Shown here piece after piece: positions 1 to 7,300 of a DNA stretch of 34,933 nucleotides (its first letter is position 1; every line of letters begins with the position of its first letter). A program made the position numbers and the translations under genes. The stretch lies in assembly GCA_902779865.1 (NCBI GenBank), contig CACZDG010000021.1, positions 1 through 34,933 of the forward strand, in the 5' to 3' direction. The notes under the pieces were generated by a model, which had not been told where the DNA came from, made no database searches, and saw nothing but the letters and a program-made list of their open reading frames with translations. Origin of the DNA: an uncultured bacterium (GTDB lineage: Bacteria > Verrucomicrobiota > Kiritimatiellia > RFP12 > UBA1067).

Positions 1-1164
1 TTCTCTTGTTGCAGTTTTCATGTTCTTTAGTATACTAAAGAATACGCGCAAAGTCAAGGGGCCAGATGAATTTTTTACAGAAAAAACTCGTTGCACCCGG
101 ATGACGACGCCTTCCACGGTGTTTGTTTGTGTCACTATACAGTACCCTTTACGGCCCGAAACAGGATTCTCATACGGTACATACTTCTTTTCGATGCTGA
201 CAACCAGTTCGCGTGAGCGAATCAGCCACCACTTCAAGCCTTCGCCCCCATATCGCCTATACAGCATAACAACGATGACCACCGACATTCCCGCCAGAAG
301 AAGTGTGGTCAGCCCCATTGTCAATTGCCGGGACAGGTTTCGACTCTTAATGGCCTTGACGAGGGCGGCAACGGACTGATAACGGCGATTGGTGATGGAT
401 GACGTCGCGCGTTCAATGATGCGTGCCCATACCTGCGGCGGCTTGCCACTGAAGCAACGATCTGCCAATACGCCGAGAGCGTGGATGTCGGACGCGACGG
501 ACACTTCGCCGCGCTCCATCTGCTCAGGTGCGCCGTAACCTGGGGTGCCGACGCAGCCAAGAGTAATGTCCGATGTCGGATTTCCGTTTTTCGATGTCGC
601 GATGTCCTTGACGAGGCCAAGGTCGGCGAGAACGGGAACCGGCGGTCGCGGGGCGACCGCCCTACCGGTGCGGCGCGCTCGGTGATCGCGCCCTACCGCC
701 GTTCGCCACAGGATGTTGGAAGGTTTTATATCGCGGTGGACGATTCCACGGGCATGAAGTTCGGCTACGGCGTCGCAAACCTGTCGAAGAAAGCGCGCGA
801 TTTCCCTGTCGCCAGACGGCAGTTCGCCCGGCTCAAGTAGTTCCATCACAAGGTATAAGAATCCATTAGCTTCCCCGTATTCCAGAAATTGAGGGAAAGA
901 TGCCGACTTCAACTCCGAAAGCAGCCTTGCCTCGCGCACGAAGCGTTCCCTTGCGCGCGGTTCATCGCGGACAAGCACCTTTACGGCGGCGGAGGTTCCA
1001 AGAGAAACATGCACCGCACGGTACACTTCGCCACTCCCACCCTTGCCGATAAACGCCGTAACGCACCAGTTGCCGAACATCACGCCGTCCTGAAACGACG
1101 CGCCCGTCGGCATACGCTCGTGGGCGGAAAGGATTCCTTCTATCTCGTCCACACCGAGACTCAT
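1..1164 (-). CDS. Membrane Ser/Thr protein kinase (Hanks type), 3' end outside window
   Basis: The frame stays open from the ATG at 1164 to the window edge (388 codons, no stop), so the gene is partial. The kinase domain reads in order: glycine loop GKGGSGEVY (residues 40-48), likely ATP lysine K62 (AAVKVL), catalytic HRDIKPSN (143-150), DLG in place of DFG (181-183) and GAPEQ (211-215). A hydrophobic segment near 280-302 would anchor it in the membrane, with an extracytoplasmic part following. Its ATG overlaps the sigma-factor stop by 4 nt (ATGA), so the two are translationally coupled; a shared signalling role is inference. Between the catalytic loop and DLG, about 22 residues (153-174) come from an inserted GC-rich palindromic repeat. 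The key kinase residues remain, so it may be active. Kinase identity is certain; substrate unknown. Confidence 0.88.
   Translation of the reverse strand, partial: MSLGVDEIEGILSAHERMPTGASFQDGVMFGNWCVTAFIGKGGSGEVYRAVHVSLGTSAAVKVLVRDEPRARERFVREARLLSELKSASFPQFLEYGEANGFLYLVMELLEPGELPSGDREIARFLRQVCDAVAELHARGIVHRDIKPSNILWRTAVGRDHRARRTGRAVAPRPPVPVLADLGLVKDIATSKNGNPTSDITLGCVGTPGYGAPEQMERGEVSVASDIHALGVLADRCFSGKPPQVWARIIERATSSITNRRYQSVAALVKAIKSRNLSRQLTMGLTTLLLAGMSVVIVVMLYRRYGGEGLKWWLIRSRELVVSIEKKYVPYENPVSGRKGYCIVTQTNTVEGVVIRVQRVFSVKNSSGPLTLRVFFSILKNMKTATRE
641..705. repeat. GC-rich palindromic repeat element inside the kinase gene (two modules)
   Basis: Module 1 (641-661) is an 8-bp inverted repeat, GGCGGTCG/CGACCGCC, with a 5-nt loop. 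Module 2 (about 672-693) has arms GGCGCG/CGCGCC and is followed by CCTACCG. Positions 673-705 match 1424-1456 in the sigma-factor gene at 31 of 33 bases. Module 1 matches 24882-24902 in the macrodomain gene at 20 of 21. The element keeps the kinase frame open and encodes an Arg/Pro-rich insert. Confidence 0.8.
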
Positions 1165-1805
1165 ATATTTCCCGCCTTTTCAAGAGCAGCCACAATCTTC
1201 TGAAGGCGCGGCATCATTCGTTTTTTGATCTGGTCAACGGCGTTGCGCTCGATTCCGAACGCGGCGGCGACGTCGTCCGGCTTCTCGCCGTTCACCGCCA
1301 CGCGCAGGAACACCTGCCGCGTGCGGGATTGGATCGACTCGTCGTTCATCAGTTGCTGGAGCGCGATTTCAACGAGCGTTTCGCGCCAGGATTGTTCGTC
1401 GTCACTTTGGATTACGCTTTGCAGCGCGCTCGGTGATCGCACCCTACCGTCGTTCGTCATGCATTGCGGCGCATCGTCCAGCGAGCGCCGCATTTCTTCG
1501 GCGATTTCCGCCCGCCGACGATCCTTGTGGAGTTGCCGGAGCGCCTTGTTGCGGAGGATGCCAGTCAGGTAGTTGTGAAAATATCCTTTCTCTTCCGGCT
1601 CATAGCGGTAGGACGGCAACGCCGCACAGACGGCGATCAGCGTTTCTTGTATTACGTCATCGGCATCAAGCGACGGGAACCGCTCTCGCATGTACGCCTC
1701 CATCATGGGACGATATCGCGCAACGAACTCGCCCCAGCGCACGTGCTGTGAATCACTTGCGATGTCGCGCAAAAGGGTCGTTGATGTCGCCGGGAGGTCC
1801 GCCAT
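1161..1805 (-). CDS. ECF-type RNA polymerase sigma-70 family factor
   Basis: A 214-aa protein. The sigma-2-like region holds FVARYRPMMEAYMRERFPS followed by LDADDVIQETLIAV (residues about 24-60). The sigma-4-like region is C-terminal, with a helix-turn-helix around GEKPDDVAAAFGIERNAVDQ (about 173-192). The linker between the two regions carries about 11 residues derived from a repeat shared with the kinase gene. Such a factor directs RNA polymerase to a dedicated promoter set. The 4-nt overlap with the downstream kinase argues that its activity is tied to that kinase, which is inference. No anti-sigma factor is visible. The ATG at 1805 is 17 nt after the stop of the small upstream ORF, with a GACGGA ribosome-binding-like sequence. 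Confidence 0.87.
   Translation of the reverse strand: MADLPATSTTLLRDIASDSQHVRWGEFVARYRPMMEAYMRERFPSLDADDVIQETLIAVCAALPSYRYEPEEKGYFHNYLTGILRNKALRQLHKDRRRAEIAEEMRRSLDDAPQCMTNDGRVRSPSALQSVIQSDDEQSWRETLVEIALQQLMNDESIQSRTRQVFLRVAVNGEKPDDVAAAFGIERNAVDQIKKRMMPRLQKIVAALEKAGNI
1424..1456. repeat. 33-nt copy of the GC-rich palindromic element in the sigma-factor gene
   Basis: Bases 1424-1456 match 673-705 at 31 of 33 positions in the same orientation, although the host genes have unrelated sequences. This copy has only the second module (core GCGCGCTCGGTGATCGC, then CCCTACCG). It sits in frame in the linker between the two sigma domains (residues about 117-127). Confidence 0.8.
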
Positions 1806-1822
1806 TCCGTCTTAGCCCATCT

Positions 1823-1957
1823 TCACAGTGATATTTTCGCCTCTGCCTCCCATGCAAGCAATTGCTTGCGATGGATGCTTAGCTTTTCAGCATCCTCGAC
1901 TGTAACAAGTCCATACCGATCTACGGCGGCCTCATAGACTTTCTCAAAATTGCTCAT
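1823..1957 (-). CDS. 44-aa small protein resembling an antitoxin N-terminal winged helix (possible remnant)
   Basis: The frame runs from ATG at 1957 to TGA at 1823. The product begins MSNFEKVYEAAVDRYGLVTV and continues with EDAEKLSIHRKQLLAWE. The pattern 'YGLVTVEDAEKL..HRKQLLAW' resembles the N-terminal winged-helix segment of AbiEi-type antitoxins, which are normally followed by a much longer C-terminal domain that is absent here. It lies 17 nt upstream of the sigma factor in the same direction. TATCAT ends 6 bp before its ATG, which would make it the leaderless first gene of the sigma-kinase unit. It may be a real small regulator or a truncated leftover; the family assignment is weak. Confidence 0.4.
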   Translation of the reverse strand: MSNFEKVYEAAVDRYGLVTVEDAEKLSIHRKQLLAWEAEAKISL

Positions 1958-1969
1958 GTCAATATGATA
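1958..1969 (-). promoter_or_regulatory. Candidate -10 box for a leaderless transcript (small protein-sigma-kinase)
   Basis: On the minus strand TATCAT (1969-1964) is followed by 6 nt and then the ATG at 1957, which puts the expected transcription start at or next to the start codon. No Shine-Dalgarno is present. No convincing -35 box is seen. Confidence 0.4.
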
Positions 1970-2058
1970 TCATTTCCTGGGGCATTTTGTCAAGCGTGGA
2001 GGAGGGGACGTCTTGACGCAAGGGAGTATCTCACAACTACCCATGGAGTATAACAGAA

Positions 2059-2205
2059 TAATGTGGCATATTAATAAATATAATGTGGCACATTATTCAT
2101 AATATTATGGCACAATATATATCTTAATATGGCACATTAAAGTATATATTGTGCCACAATATATAATATAATGTCCTACATTAATATGAATAATGTGCTA
2201 CATTA
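2059..2205. repeat. Seven 15-bp dyads at exact 22-bp spacing, AT-rich iteron-like array
   Basis: Seven copies of a 15-bp palindromic motif, consensus TAATGTG-S-CACATTA, start at 2059, 2081, 2103, 2125, 2147, 2169 and 2191, so every step is exactly 22 bp. Copies at 2081 (TAATGTGGCACATTA) and 2147 (TATTGTGCCACAATA) are perfect 7+1+7 dyads; the others carry one to three changes. The 7-bp spacers are AT-rich and differ from each other. The first four copies have G at the centre and the last three C. Copy 2 plus its spacer (2081-2101) matches the reverse complement of 2185-2205 at 20 of 21. The geometry, about two helical turns, fits a dimeric DNA-binding protein occupying one DNA face. Possible roles are an operator array, replication iterons or a partition site; none is shown. 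Confidence 0.85.
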
Positions 2206-2419
2206 ACTTGTCTCCCTCCCACTGGCGCATTGACTCCTTCCCTTACCAGGAAACGCCATCACACGCCACGTGACATTGGGGATGTTGTGCCACTGTATGA
2301 TCTGTCTTAGGCTGCGGCGGTTGTGAGCCGCCGTATCGGTCGCCACTTGGCGAGAGTTTCATGTGCCCTTACTACCGTACACCCAGATACCGCAAGATGA
2401 AGGCAGACGTCTTTTCGCG

Positions 2420-2809
2420 TTAACATGTCTCTGCTGCGGCGCGGACGGCGTTGCGGACGCAGTTCTCGCAGCTGCAGATGACTTTGCCTGTATCGATTCC
2501 CTTAAGCTCGCGGCAGATGGTCGCGCCGCCGCAGAGTTCCTTGAAGCGTGGCATGATCGCGCGAGAGTTCTTCATAGCTGCGCCGTCGGGCGAGACGATG
2601 GACGAGACCATGATCGCGCCCACGAGTGCGCCGCACGTTCCCTCCATCGTCCCCATGCCCGCACCGAAGCCGGAGCCGAGGCGCAACAGTTCGGCCTCGT
2701 CCCTCCCAAGCCTGTCGGCAAACGCCACAAGCACCGCCTGGCAGCAGTTCATCTCGCTCTTGCGCCTCGCGGCGTAGTCCATGCGCTCTTCCAATGTCAT
2801 TTCTTTCAT
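2420..2809 (-). CDS. C_GCAxxG_C_C family protein (putative redox-active Cys protein)
   Basis: A 129-aa protein with the family pattern: NCCQAVL (Cys 22-23), GSGFGAGMG then EGTCGALVGA, and a C-terminal SCENCVRNA. Conserved cysteines in this family (C_GCAxxG_C_C) are thought to bind metal or act in redox chemistry; the exact function is not established. It has no signal peptide and is probably cytoplasmic. It is the last gene before the gene-free stretch and lies 42 bp after epmA in the same direction. The upstream GGAAAAG may serve as a weak ribosome-binding site. Confidence 0.8.
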   Translation of the reverse strand: MKEMTLEERMDYAARRKSEMNCCQAVLVAFADRLGRDEAELLRLGSGFGAGMGTMEGTCGALVGAIMVSSIVSPDGAAMKNSRAIMPRFKELCGGATICRELKGIDTGKVICSCENCVRNAVRAAAETC

Positions 2810-2851
2810 GTTGTTCTTTTCCGACCTTTCGGCGTATTTCGTTACGCCTTG

Positions 2852-3691
2852 TCAACAATGGCACTGCACTTCCGCAATGGAGGATGCACCACAGGCAAGC
2901 ATCACAAGCCGGTCCACGCCTAATGCAACGCCACCAGAAGGTGGCATCTGCACGAGCGCGTTGAGGAACTCCTCGTCAAGGGGATAGTCAGCTTCGCCGA
3001 GCGCACGACGTTCCTCGCGAGCGAGCTCAAAGCGCCGACGCTGCTCAACGGGATCGATCAGCTCCGTGAAGGCGTTCGCAAGTTCAATGCCGTCCACATA
3101 AAGCTCCCACCGCTCCGCCACGCGAGGGTCGTCCGACTTGAGCCGCGCAAGCGACGCGGCGGGAGCGGGGTAGTCCGTCAGGAACAACGGCTCCTTCGGC
3201 AGGTTCGGCTCGATCTTCGTAGCCATGTCGAAATCGAAGCGGTCCTGATCCCACGTCTCCACGGGGTCCCATCCGGCCCAACGCACATACGCCTCCCGCA
3301 CGGTGAGGCGCTGGACATCTGCATGATCGCGCTTCAACACCTCCGCCAGCAACTCCTCCGCATCGCGCGCGATGTCCGAATAGTCCGCGTTGGCGCGATA
3401 CCATTCAAGCATCGTGAACTCCGGGCTGTGCCGACTCCCCTTCTCGCCTGCGCGAAAGCACGGACCAATCTGGTAGATGCGTTCCATTCCCGCCGCGAGA
3501 AGTTTCTTCATCTGCAGCTCAGGCGAAGCGCGCAGGAACCAGTCGTCGCTTGGCGGACAGTCGATGTGCGGCTCCGGCGCGGGCGCGGGGATGCGTACGG
3601 GCGTCTCCACCTCCGTGAAGCCTCGCACGTCGAAGAATGCGCGGATTTCGCGCAACACGCGCGCACGCTCGGAGAGGCAGTCGAGGTTCAT
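2852..3691 (-). CDS. epmA: EF-P lysine ligase-like protein (EpmA/GenX family, LysRS-related)
   Basis: A 279-aa class II synthetase catalytic domain without the N-terminal anticodon-binding domain of LysRS. Motifs: GFTEVETPVRIPAPAPEPHI (N-terminal), ERIYQIGPCFRAGE and HSPEFTMLEWYRANADY (motif 2 region), and the C-terminal ALGVDRLVMLACG (motif 3). The known role of EpmA is to activate beta-lysine and attach it to a lysine of elongation factor P. Start: the ATG at 3691 lies 1 nt after the guaA stop, so it is probably translated from the guaA mRNA; an upstream in-frame start would reach into guaA. Neither efp nor epmB is in the window. At 279 aa it is shorter than E. coli EpmA (about 325 aa). Confidence 0.82.
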   Translation of the reverse strand: MNLDCLSERARVLREIRAFFDVRGFTEVETPVRIPAPAPEPHIDCPPSDDWFLRASPELQMKKLLAAGMERIYQIGPCFRAGEKGSRHSPEFTMLEWYRANADYSDIARDAEELLAEVLKRDHADVQRLTVREAYVRWAGWDPVETWDQDRFDFDMATKIEPNLPKEPLFLTDYPAPAASLARLKSDDPRVAERWELYVDGIELANAFTELIDPVEQRRRFELAREERRALGEADYPLDEEFLNALVQMPPSGGVALGVDRLVMLACGASSIAEVQCHC

Positions 3692-3692
3692 C

Positions 3693-5255
3693 TCACTCCC
3701 ACTCGATGGTGGCGGGCGGTTTCGAGGAGATGTCGTACACGACGCGGTTGATGCCGCGCACCTCGTTGATGATGCGGTTCGACATCCGCGCGAGGACATC
3801 GTACGGGATGCGCGTCCAGTCCGCCGTCATTGCGTCGATGGAATTGACGCTGCGGATCGCGCACGTGTACTCGTAGGTGCGTTGGTCGCCCATCACGCCC
3901 ACCGAACGACACGGCAGCAGCACCGCGAACGTCTGCCAGATCGTCTTGTAGTCGGGCAGCTTGCGGATTTCCTCCTGCACGCGCACGTCGGCCTGCTGGA
4001 GCAGTTCCACTTTCTCGCGCGTCACCTCGCCAAGAATGCGCACGCCGAGTCCGGGGCCGGGGAACGGCTGGCGGTCGAGCAGCTCGTCCGCCATGCCCAT
4101 CACGCGCCCGACGGCGCGCACCTCGTCCTTGAAGAGCTCGCGCAGTGGTTCGACGAGCTCGAACTTGAGGTCGTCGGGGAGCCCTCCCACGTTGTGGTGG
4201 CTCTTGATCGTCTGGCTCGGACCCTTCCGCGGACTACGGCTCTCGATCACGTCTGGGTAGATCGTGCCCTGTCCGAGGTAGCGGCAGTGTCGGAAACGCC
4301 GCGCCTCCTCGGCGAACACGTCGATGAAGTTTTTGCCAATCGCCTTGCGTTTCGCCTCGGGTTCGTCGAGTCCCTTCAGCGCATCGTAGAAACGCTGTTC
4401 GGCGTGAACCACCGTGAGGTCGAGGCCGAGGTTCTTCTTGAACATCTCCTCCACCTGTTCCGCCTCGCGGTAGCGCAGGAGGCCGTTATCGACGAAGATG
4501 CAGTGGAGACGCCGCCCGATCGCCTTGTTGAGGAGCACGGCCACGACGGAGGAATCGACGCCGCCGGAGAGGCCGAGCACCACCTCGTCCTCGCCGATCT
4601 GCTCGCGCAGGCGCGCCACCGTGTCCTCCACCCACGTCGTGAGCTTCCAGCTCCGCGTGCAGCCGCATACCTTGAAGACGAAGTTCGCGAGGATGTCCGT
4701 ACCGTACTGCGTGTGCACGACCTCGGGATGGAACTGGAGGGCGTAGAGGCGCTTCGCGTTGTCGAACATCGCGGCGAACGGGCACGTGGCGGAAACGGCG
4801 CCACGCTCGAAGTTCCCTGGAATGGCCTCCACGCGGTCGCCGTGGCTCATCCACGCCGTGATCGTGGAGGGGACGCCGTCAAAGAGAGGGTTACCAGGCA
4901 TCACCTCAATCGGCATCTTGCCGTACTCGCGCTCCGCTCCTGGCACGACCTTACCGCCGAGCGTCTGGCTCATGAGCTGCATGCCGTAGCAGATGCCGAG
5001 CACGGGCACGCCCATCTCGAAGATCGCGGGATCGACCGTGGGCGCGCCATCCTCGAACACGCTGTTGGGTCCGCCGGAGAGAATCACGCCCGCAGGAGGA
5101 TGCGAGGCGAGGTCGGCGGCGGTCGTGTCGCACCGGATGATCTCGGAATACACCTCCCGCTCGCGGATGCGGCGGGCGATGAGCTGGGTATATTGCGATC
5201 CGTAGTCTAGGATCGCAATCCACTGTTTCTGTACTGGTAGCGTTTGGTCTTCCAT
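3693..5255 (-). CDS. guaA: GMP synthase, glutamine-hydrolysing (two-domain)
   Basis: A full-length 520-aa enzyme that converts XMP, ATP and glutamine to GMP in purine synthesis. The N-terminal class I glutamine amidotransferase has GICYGMQ with nucleophile C89 and the pair H176/E178 (QFHPEVV). The ATP pyrophosphatase P-loop is SGGVDS (231-236). The dimerisation domain has RQPFPGPGLGVRI and the C-terminal PPATIEWE. It is followed 1 nt later by epmA. TATAAT ends 5 bp before the ATG, so the mRNA may be leaderless; no Shine-Dalgarno is seen. A second, glutaminase-less paralogue lies at 13869-14864. Confidence 0.97.
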   Translation of the reverse strand: MEDQTLPVQKQWIAILDYGSQYTQLIARRIREREVYSEIIRCDTTAADLASHPPAGVILSGGPNSVFEDGAPTVDPAIFEMGVPVLGICYGMQLMSQTLGGKVVPGAEREYGKMPIEVMPGNPLFDGVPSTITAWMSHGDRVEAIPGNFERGAVSATCPFAAMFDNAKRLYALQFHPEVVHTQYGTDILANFVFKVCGCTRSWKLTTWVEDTVARLREQIGEDEVVLGLSGGVDSSVVAVLLNKAIGRRLHCIFVDNGLLRYREAEQVEEMFKKNLGLDLTVVHAEQRFYDALKGLDEPEAKRKAIGKNFIDVFAEEARRFRHCRYLGQGTIYPDVIESRSPRKGPSQTIKSHHNVGGLPDDLKFELVEPLRELFKDEVRAVGRVMGMADELLDRQPFPGPGLGVRILGEVTREKVELLQQADVRVQEEIRKLPDYKTIWQTFAVLLPCRSVGVMGDQRTYEYTCAIRSVNSIDAMTADWTRIPYDVLARMSNRIINEVRGINRVVYDISSKPPATIEWE

Positions 5256-5266
5256 GCGGTATTATA
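5256..5266 (-). promoter_or_regulatory. Candidate leaderless -10 box for guaA-epmA
   Basis: A perfect TATAAT on the minus strand (5266-5261) is separated from the guaA ATG by 5 nt (ACCGC). Transcription would start at about the A of the ATG. No clear -35 hexamer is visible at 17 bp. Confidence 0.5.
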
Positions 5267-5278
5267 CCTCAATCAAAT

Positions 5279-6130
5279 TCACGGCAGCACGTAAACGGTC
5301 ATCATGCTGCGGTCGGGAGCGGCGTAGCTCCACACGATTTTCTTGTCGCGCGTGATTTCGAAAGCCGTTGTGCGCGAACGGTCGGGACGTCCGTTTGCGT
5401 AAGTTCCGATTACGAGGTTGCCGTTCGGGAACTCCTGCAAGCCGCAGAGATTGGAAAGCTTCAACTCCGGGAAATCGGAGCACTTGATCGACCACACGGC
5501 CTTTTTGTCAGGCGTGAACTCCGTCACTCCGTCGAGGTGCGACACGAGCGTGTTCCCGTTCTCGCGGCGCAGCACGTCGAACGTGAAATTCGGCGCGACA
5601 AGCTCCCACACGAGCTTCCCCTTTGCGTCGTACTCGCGCACGATTCCCGCCTTTGCGCAGCACACGAGGTAAGTGCCCGCAGCAGTCTTGCGGATCATGC
5701 GGTAGCGCACGTGCAGACCGGGCATCTTCCCGTTCACGTCGCGAGCATCTCCTTTGAAGCGGACGATTGCGTTCGTCGTGCCTGCGGCAAGTTCCGTGAT
5801 GTATCCCGTGCCGTTTTCAGCAACGACGATGTTTCCGTTCTTCAGAATCTCGAAACCGTAGAGGCCGTCCTTCGCACACGGCTTGTACACAAGTTCCCTC
5901 TTGCCCGTCGCGATCTCCGTGCGCCACAAGTCGCCGTTGGAATAATAGACCCATCCATCCTTCGGCCAGATGCGCGTGATGTTGCCGCATCCCTTTTTCT
6001 GCCATGTGACGTTCGCGTCCGGGCCGATTATCGCGGCTCGGCCGCTTCCAGCCACAAGGGTACGCTGCGGCATCGCCGCGAACGCGGAAATCCCCGCAGA
6101 CACAACCGCTGCAAAAAACAACCTCTTCAT
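5279..6130 (-). CDS. Secreted PQQ/WD-like beta-propeller protein, unknown function
   Basis: About 283 aa from the ATG at 6130, which lies 1 nt after the ispF stop. It begins with a signal peptide (MKRLFFAAVVSAGISAFA, then AMP). The rest consists of repeated blade-like motifs of the kind NGNIVVAENGTGYI, AKGKLVWELVAP and NGNLVIGTYANG, ending DKKIVWSYAAPD, which is typical of PQQ- or arylsulfotransferase-like propellers. No catalytic residues are identifiable. It is probably exported to the periplasm or surface. Its coupling to ispF looks like genome packing rather than a shared pathway. A longer start at 6151 would overlap ispF and bury the signal peptide, so I prefer 6130. Confidence 0.7.
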   Translation of the reverse strand: MKRLFFAAVVSAGISAFAAMPQRTLVAGSGRAAIIGPDANVTWQKKGCGNITRIWPKDGWVYYSNGDLWRTEIATGKRELVYKPCAKDGLYGFEILKNGNIVVAENGTGYITELAAGTTNAIVRFKGDARDVNGKMPGLHVRYRMIRKTAAGTYLVCCAKAGIVREYDAKGKLVWELVAPNFTFDVLRRENGNTLVSHLDGVTEFTPDKKAVWSIKCSDFPELKLSNLCGLQEFPNGNLVIGTYANGRPDRSRTTAFEITRDKKIVWSYAAPDRSMMTVYVLP

Positions 6131-6131
6131 T

Positions 6132-6611
6132 TTAATTTCCTTTCTCCACAAGGAGCGCTACACAGTGAACGACGATGCCTTTGCCCGCGCCGACGTCGTC
6201 CATTTTTTCGTTTGTCTTGCCCTTTACCGAAACGGACGCCACGGGTACGTCCATAAGCTCCGCGAGGCGCGTGCGGATAGATTCCACATGCGGACGCAAC
6301 TTGGGCCGTTCGCAAATCACGGTGGCGTCCACGTTCCCGACGGCAAACCCCGCCGCATGGACGTCCGCCACCGCCGCACGCAGGAGTTCCGCAGAGTCCG
6401 CGCCCTTCCACTTGGGATCGGTGTCGGGAAAGTGCGAACCGATGTCCCCCAGCGCCGCCGCGCCGTAGATTGCATCGATTACTGCATGTATGAGGGCATC
6501 CGCGTCGGAATGCCCCTTGAGCCCTGGCGCGTCGGGAATGAGGACGCCGCCCAGTTTGAGCGGACGTGCCTCGTCGAACACGTGCGAATCGTATCCGAAC
6601 CCTATGCGCAT
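6132..6611 (-). CDS. ispF: 2-C-methyl-D-erythritol 2,4-cyclodiphosphate synthase
   Basis: A 159-aa protein of normal family length. IspF makes MEcPP in the MEP isoprenoid pathway as a cytoplasmic homotrimer with active-site zinc. Zinc ligands are D8 and H10 (GYDSH) and H42 (LIHA). Other signatures are LKGHSDADAL (residues 31-40), GDIGSHFPDTDPKWKGADS and the C-terminal VKGKTNEKMDDVGAGKGI. It starts 10 nt after the infC stop. No ispD is in the window. Confidence 0.96.
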   Translation of the reverse strand: MRIGFGYDSHVFDEARPLKLGGVLIPDAPGLKGHSDADALIHAVIDAIYGAAALGDIGSHFPDTDPKWKGADSAELLRAAVADVHAAGFAVGNVDATVICERPKLRPHVESIRTRLAELMDVPVASVSVKGKTNEKMDDVGAGKGIVVHCVALLVEKGN

Positions 6612-6621
6612 CGAGTGATCC

Positions 6622-7263
6622 TCAGCCGATGGAAATGCTTATCCCGCCGGCGGCGTTTTCCTGCGGCGGTGATTCCTGCGGTTGCTCGGGCTTTTTCTGC
6701 TCGGCACTGGCACCGACAGAAATCTGCGGCTTGCCGCCACCGCCGCCCTTCTTCGCGCGGGGCGGGCCGATGAGGCAACCGTGGACGCGTCCGAGCGTCT
6801 TAGGCGCCTGCTCCACGAAGCACTCGTCCTTCAGCATGTCTAGAACGCGGGCGATCATGTCCTCGCCAAGTTCGCGGTGCTGGTTCTCGCGGCCGCGGAA
6901 CTGCAGAGTGAGCTTGACCTTGTTGCCCTCCGAGATGAACTGGCGTATCTGCCGGAGCTTGTGCTCCAAGTCGCCGGTGTCCGTTCCCGGATGGAACTTG
7001 ATTTCCTTGACCTGCGTGGTCTTCTGAGCCTTGCGCTGCTGCTTGGCCTTGATGGACTCCTCGTATCGGAACTTTCCGTAGTCCATGATTTTGCAGACCG
7101 GCGGGTTTGCCGTCGGCGTGATCTCGACGAGATCAAGGCCTCGCTGGTCCGCCATGCGCTGTGCCTGCGGTGTCGGCATGATGCCGATCATCTGGCCGTT
7201 GGAGTCGATCACGCGCACCTGCGGAACGCGGATCTTGTAGTTTACGCGGGTAAAGGAAGCGAT
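6622..7263 (-). CDS. infC: Translation initiation factor IF-3, predicted ATC start
   Basis: 213 aa from the proposed ATC codon at 7263. IF-3 binds the 30S subunit and enforces start-codon fidelity. Both domains are present: the N-terminal region (VNYKIRVPQVRVIDSNGQ, then DLVEITPTANPPVCKIMDYG) and the C-terminal domain (QFRGRENQHRELGEDMI). The next GTG, at 7218, would delete the conserved NYKIR segment, and an in-frame TGA lies two codons before the ATC. ATC is therefore the only start that gives a complete N-terminus. It is preceded by AGGTGAGGTG. Rare start codons in infC are known to allow IF-3 to repress its own synthesis. The C-terminus carries a Gly/Gln/Pro-rich tail of about 45 residues. 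rpmI and rplT, usual downstream partners, are absent; ispF follows. Confidence 0.93.
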   Translation of the reverse strand: MASFTRVNYKIRVPQVRVIDSNGQMIGIMPTPQAQRMADQRGLDLVEITPTANPPVCKIMDYGKFRYEESIKAKQQRKAQKTTQVKEIKFHPGTDTGDLEHKLRQIRQFISEGNKVKLTLQFRGRENQHRELGEDMIARVLDMLKDECFVEQAPKTLGRVHGCLIGPPRAKKGGGGGKPQISVGASAEQKKPEQPQESPPQENAAGGISISIG

Positions 7264-7277
7264 AAGTCACCTCACCT
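7264..7277 (-). promoter_or_regulatory. Ribosome-binding site and rare ATC start of infC
   Basis: AGGTGAGGTG (minus strand, 7277-7268) lies just upstream of the ATC at 7263. A strong Shine-Dalgarno paired with a weak start codon is the arrangement expected for IF-3 autoregulation. Confidence 0.6.
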
Positions 7278-7300
7278 TTTTAGTTGTTTTTGTTTGTTGT

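Larger units (their letters stand above)
1958..2419. other. Gene-free stretch of about 460 bp
   Basis: I find no protein-like frame or tRNA here. It holds the candidate promoter at 1958-1969, the AT-rich dyad array at 2059-2205, and a 6-bp GC hairpin (CGGCGG/CCGCCG at 2315-2320 and 2328-2333, loop of 7) with no following T-run. The array's composition contrasts sharply with the GC-rich surroundings. The remaining sequence holds nothing I can assign. Confidence 0.6.

Noticed and set aside
2059-2205. CRISPR array
   Set aside because: The repeated unit is a 15-bp palindrome with 7-bp spacers, far shorter than CRISPR repeats and spacers, and no cas gene is nearby.
2315-2333. GC hairpin as an intrinsic terminator
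   Set aside because: A perfect 6-bp stem is present but no T-run follows on either strand.
3477-5210. Long plus-strand open frame (577 codons) across epmA/guaA
   Set aside because: It is antisense to guaA, which has all catalytic motifs. The translated product is low-complexity His/Arg/Ala-rich with no family features.
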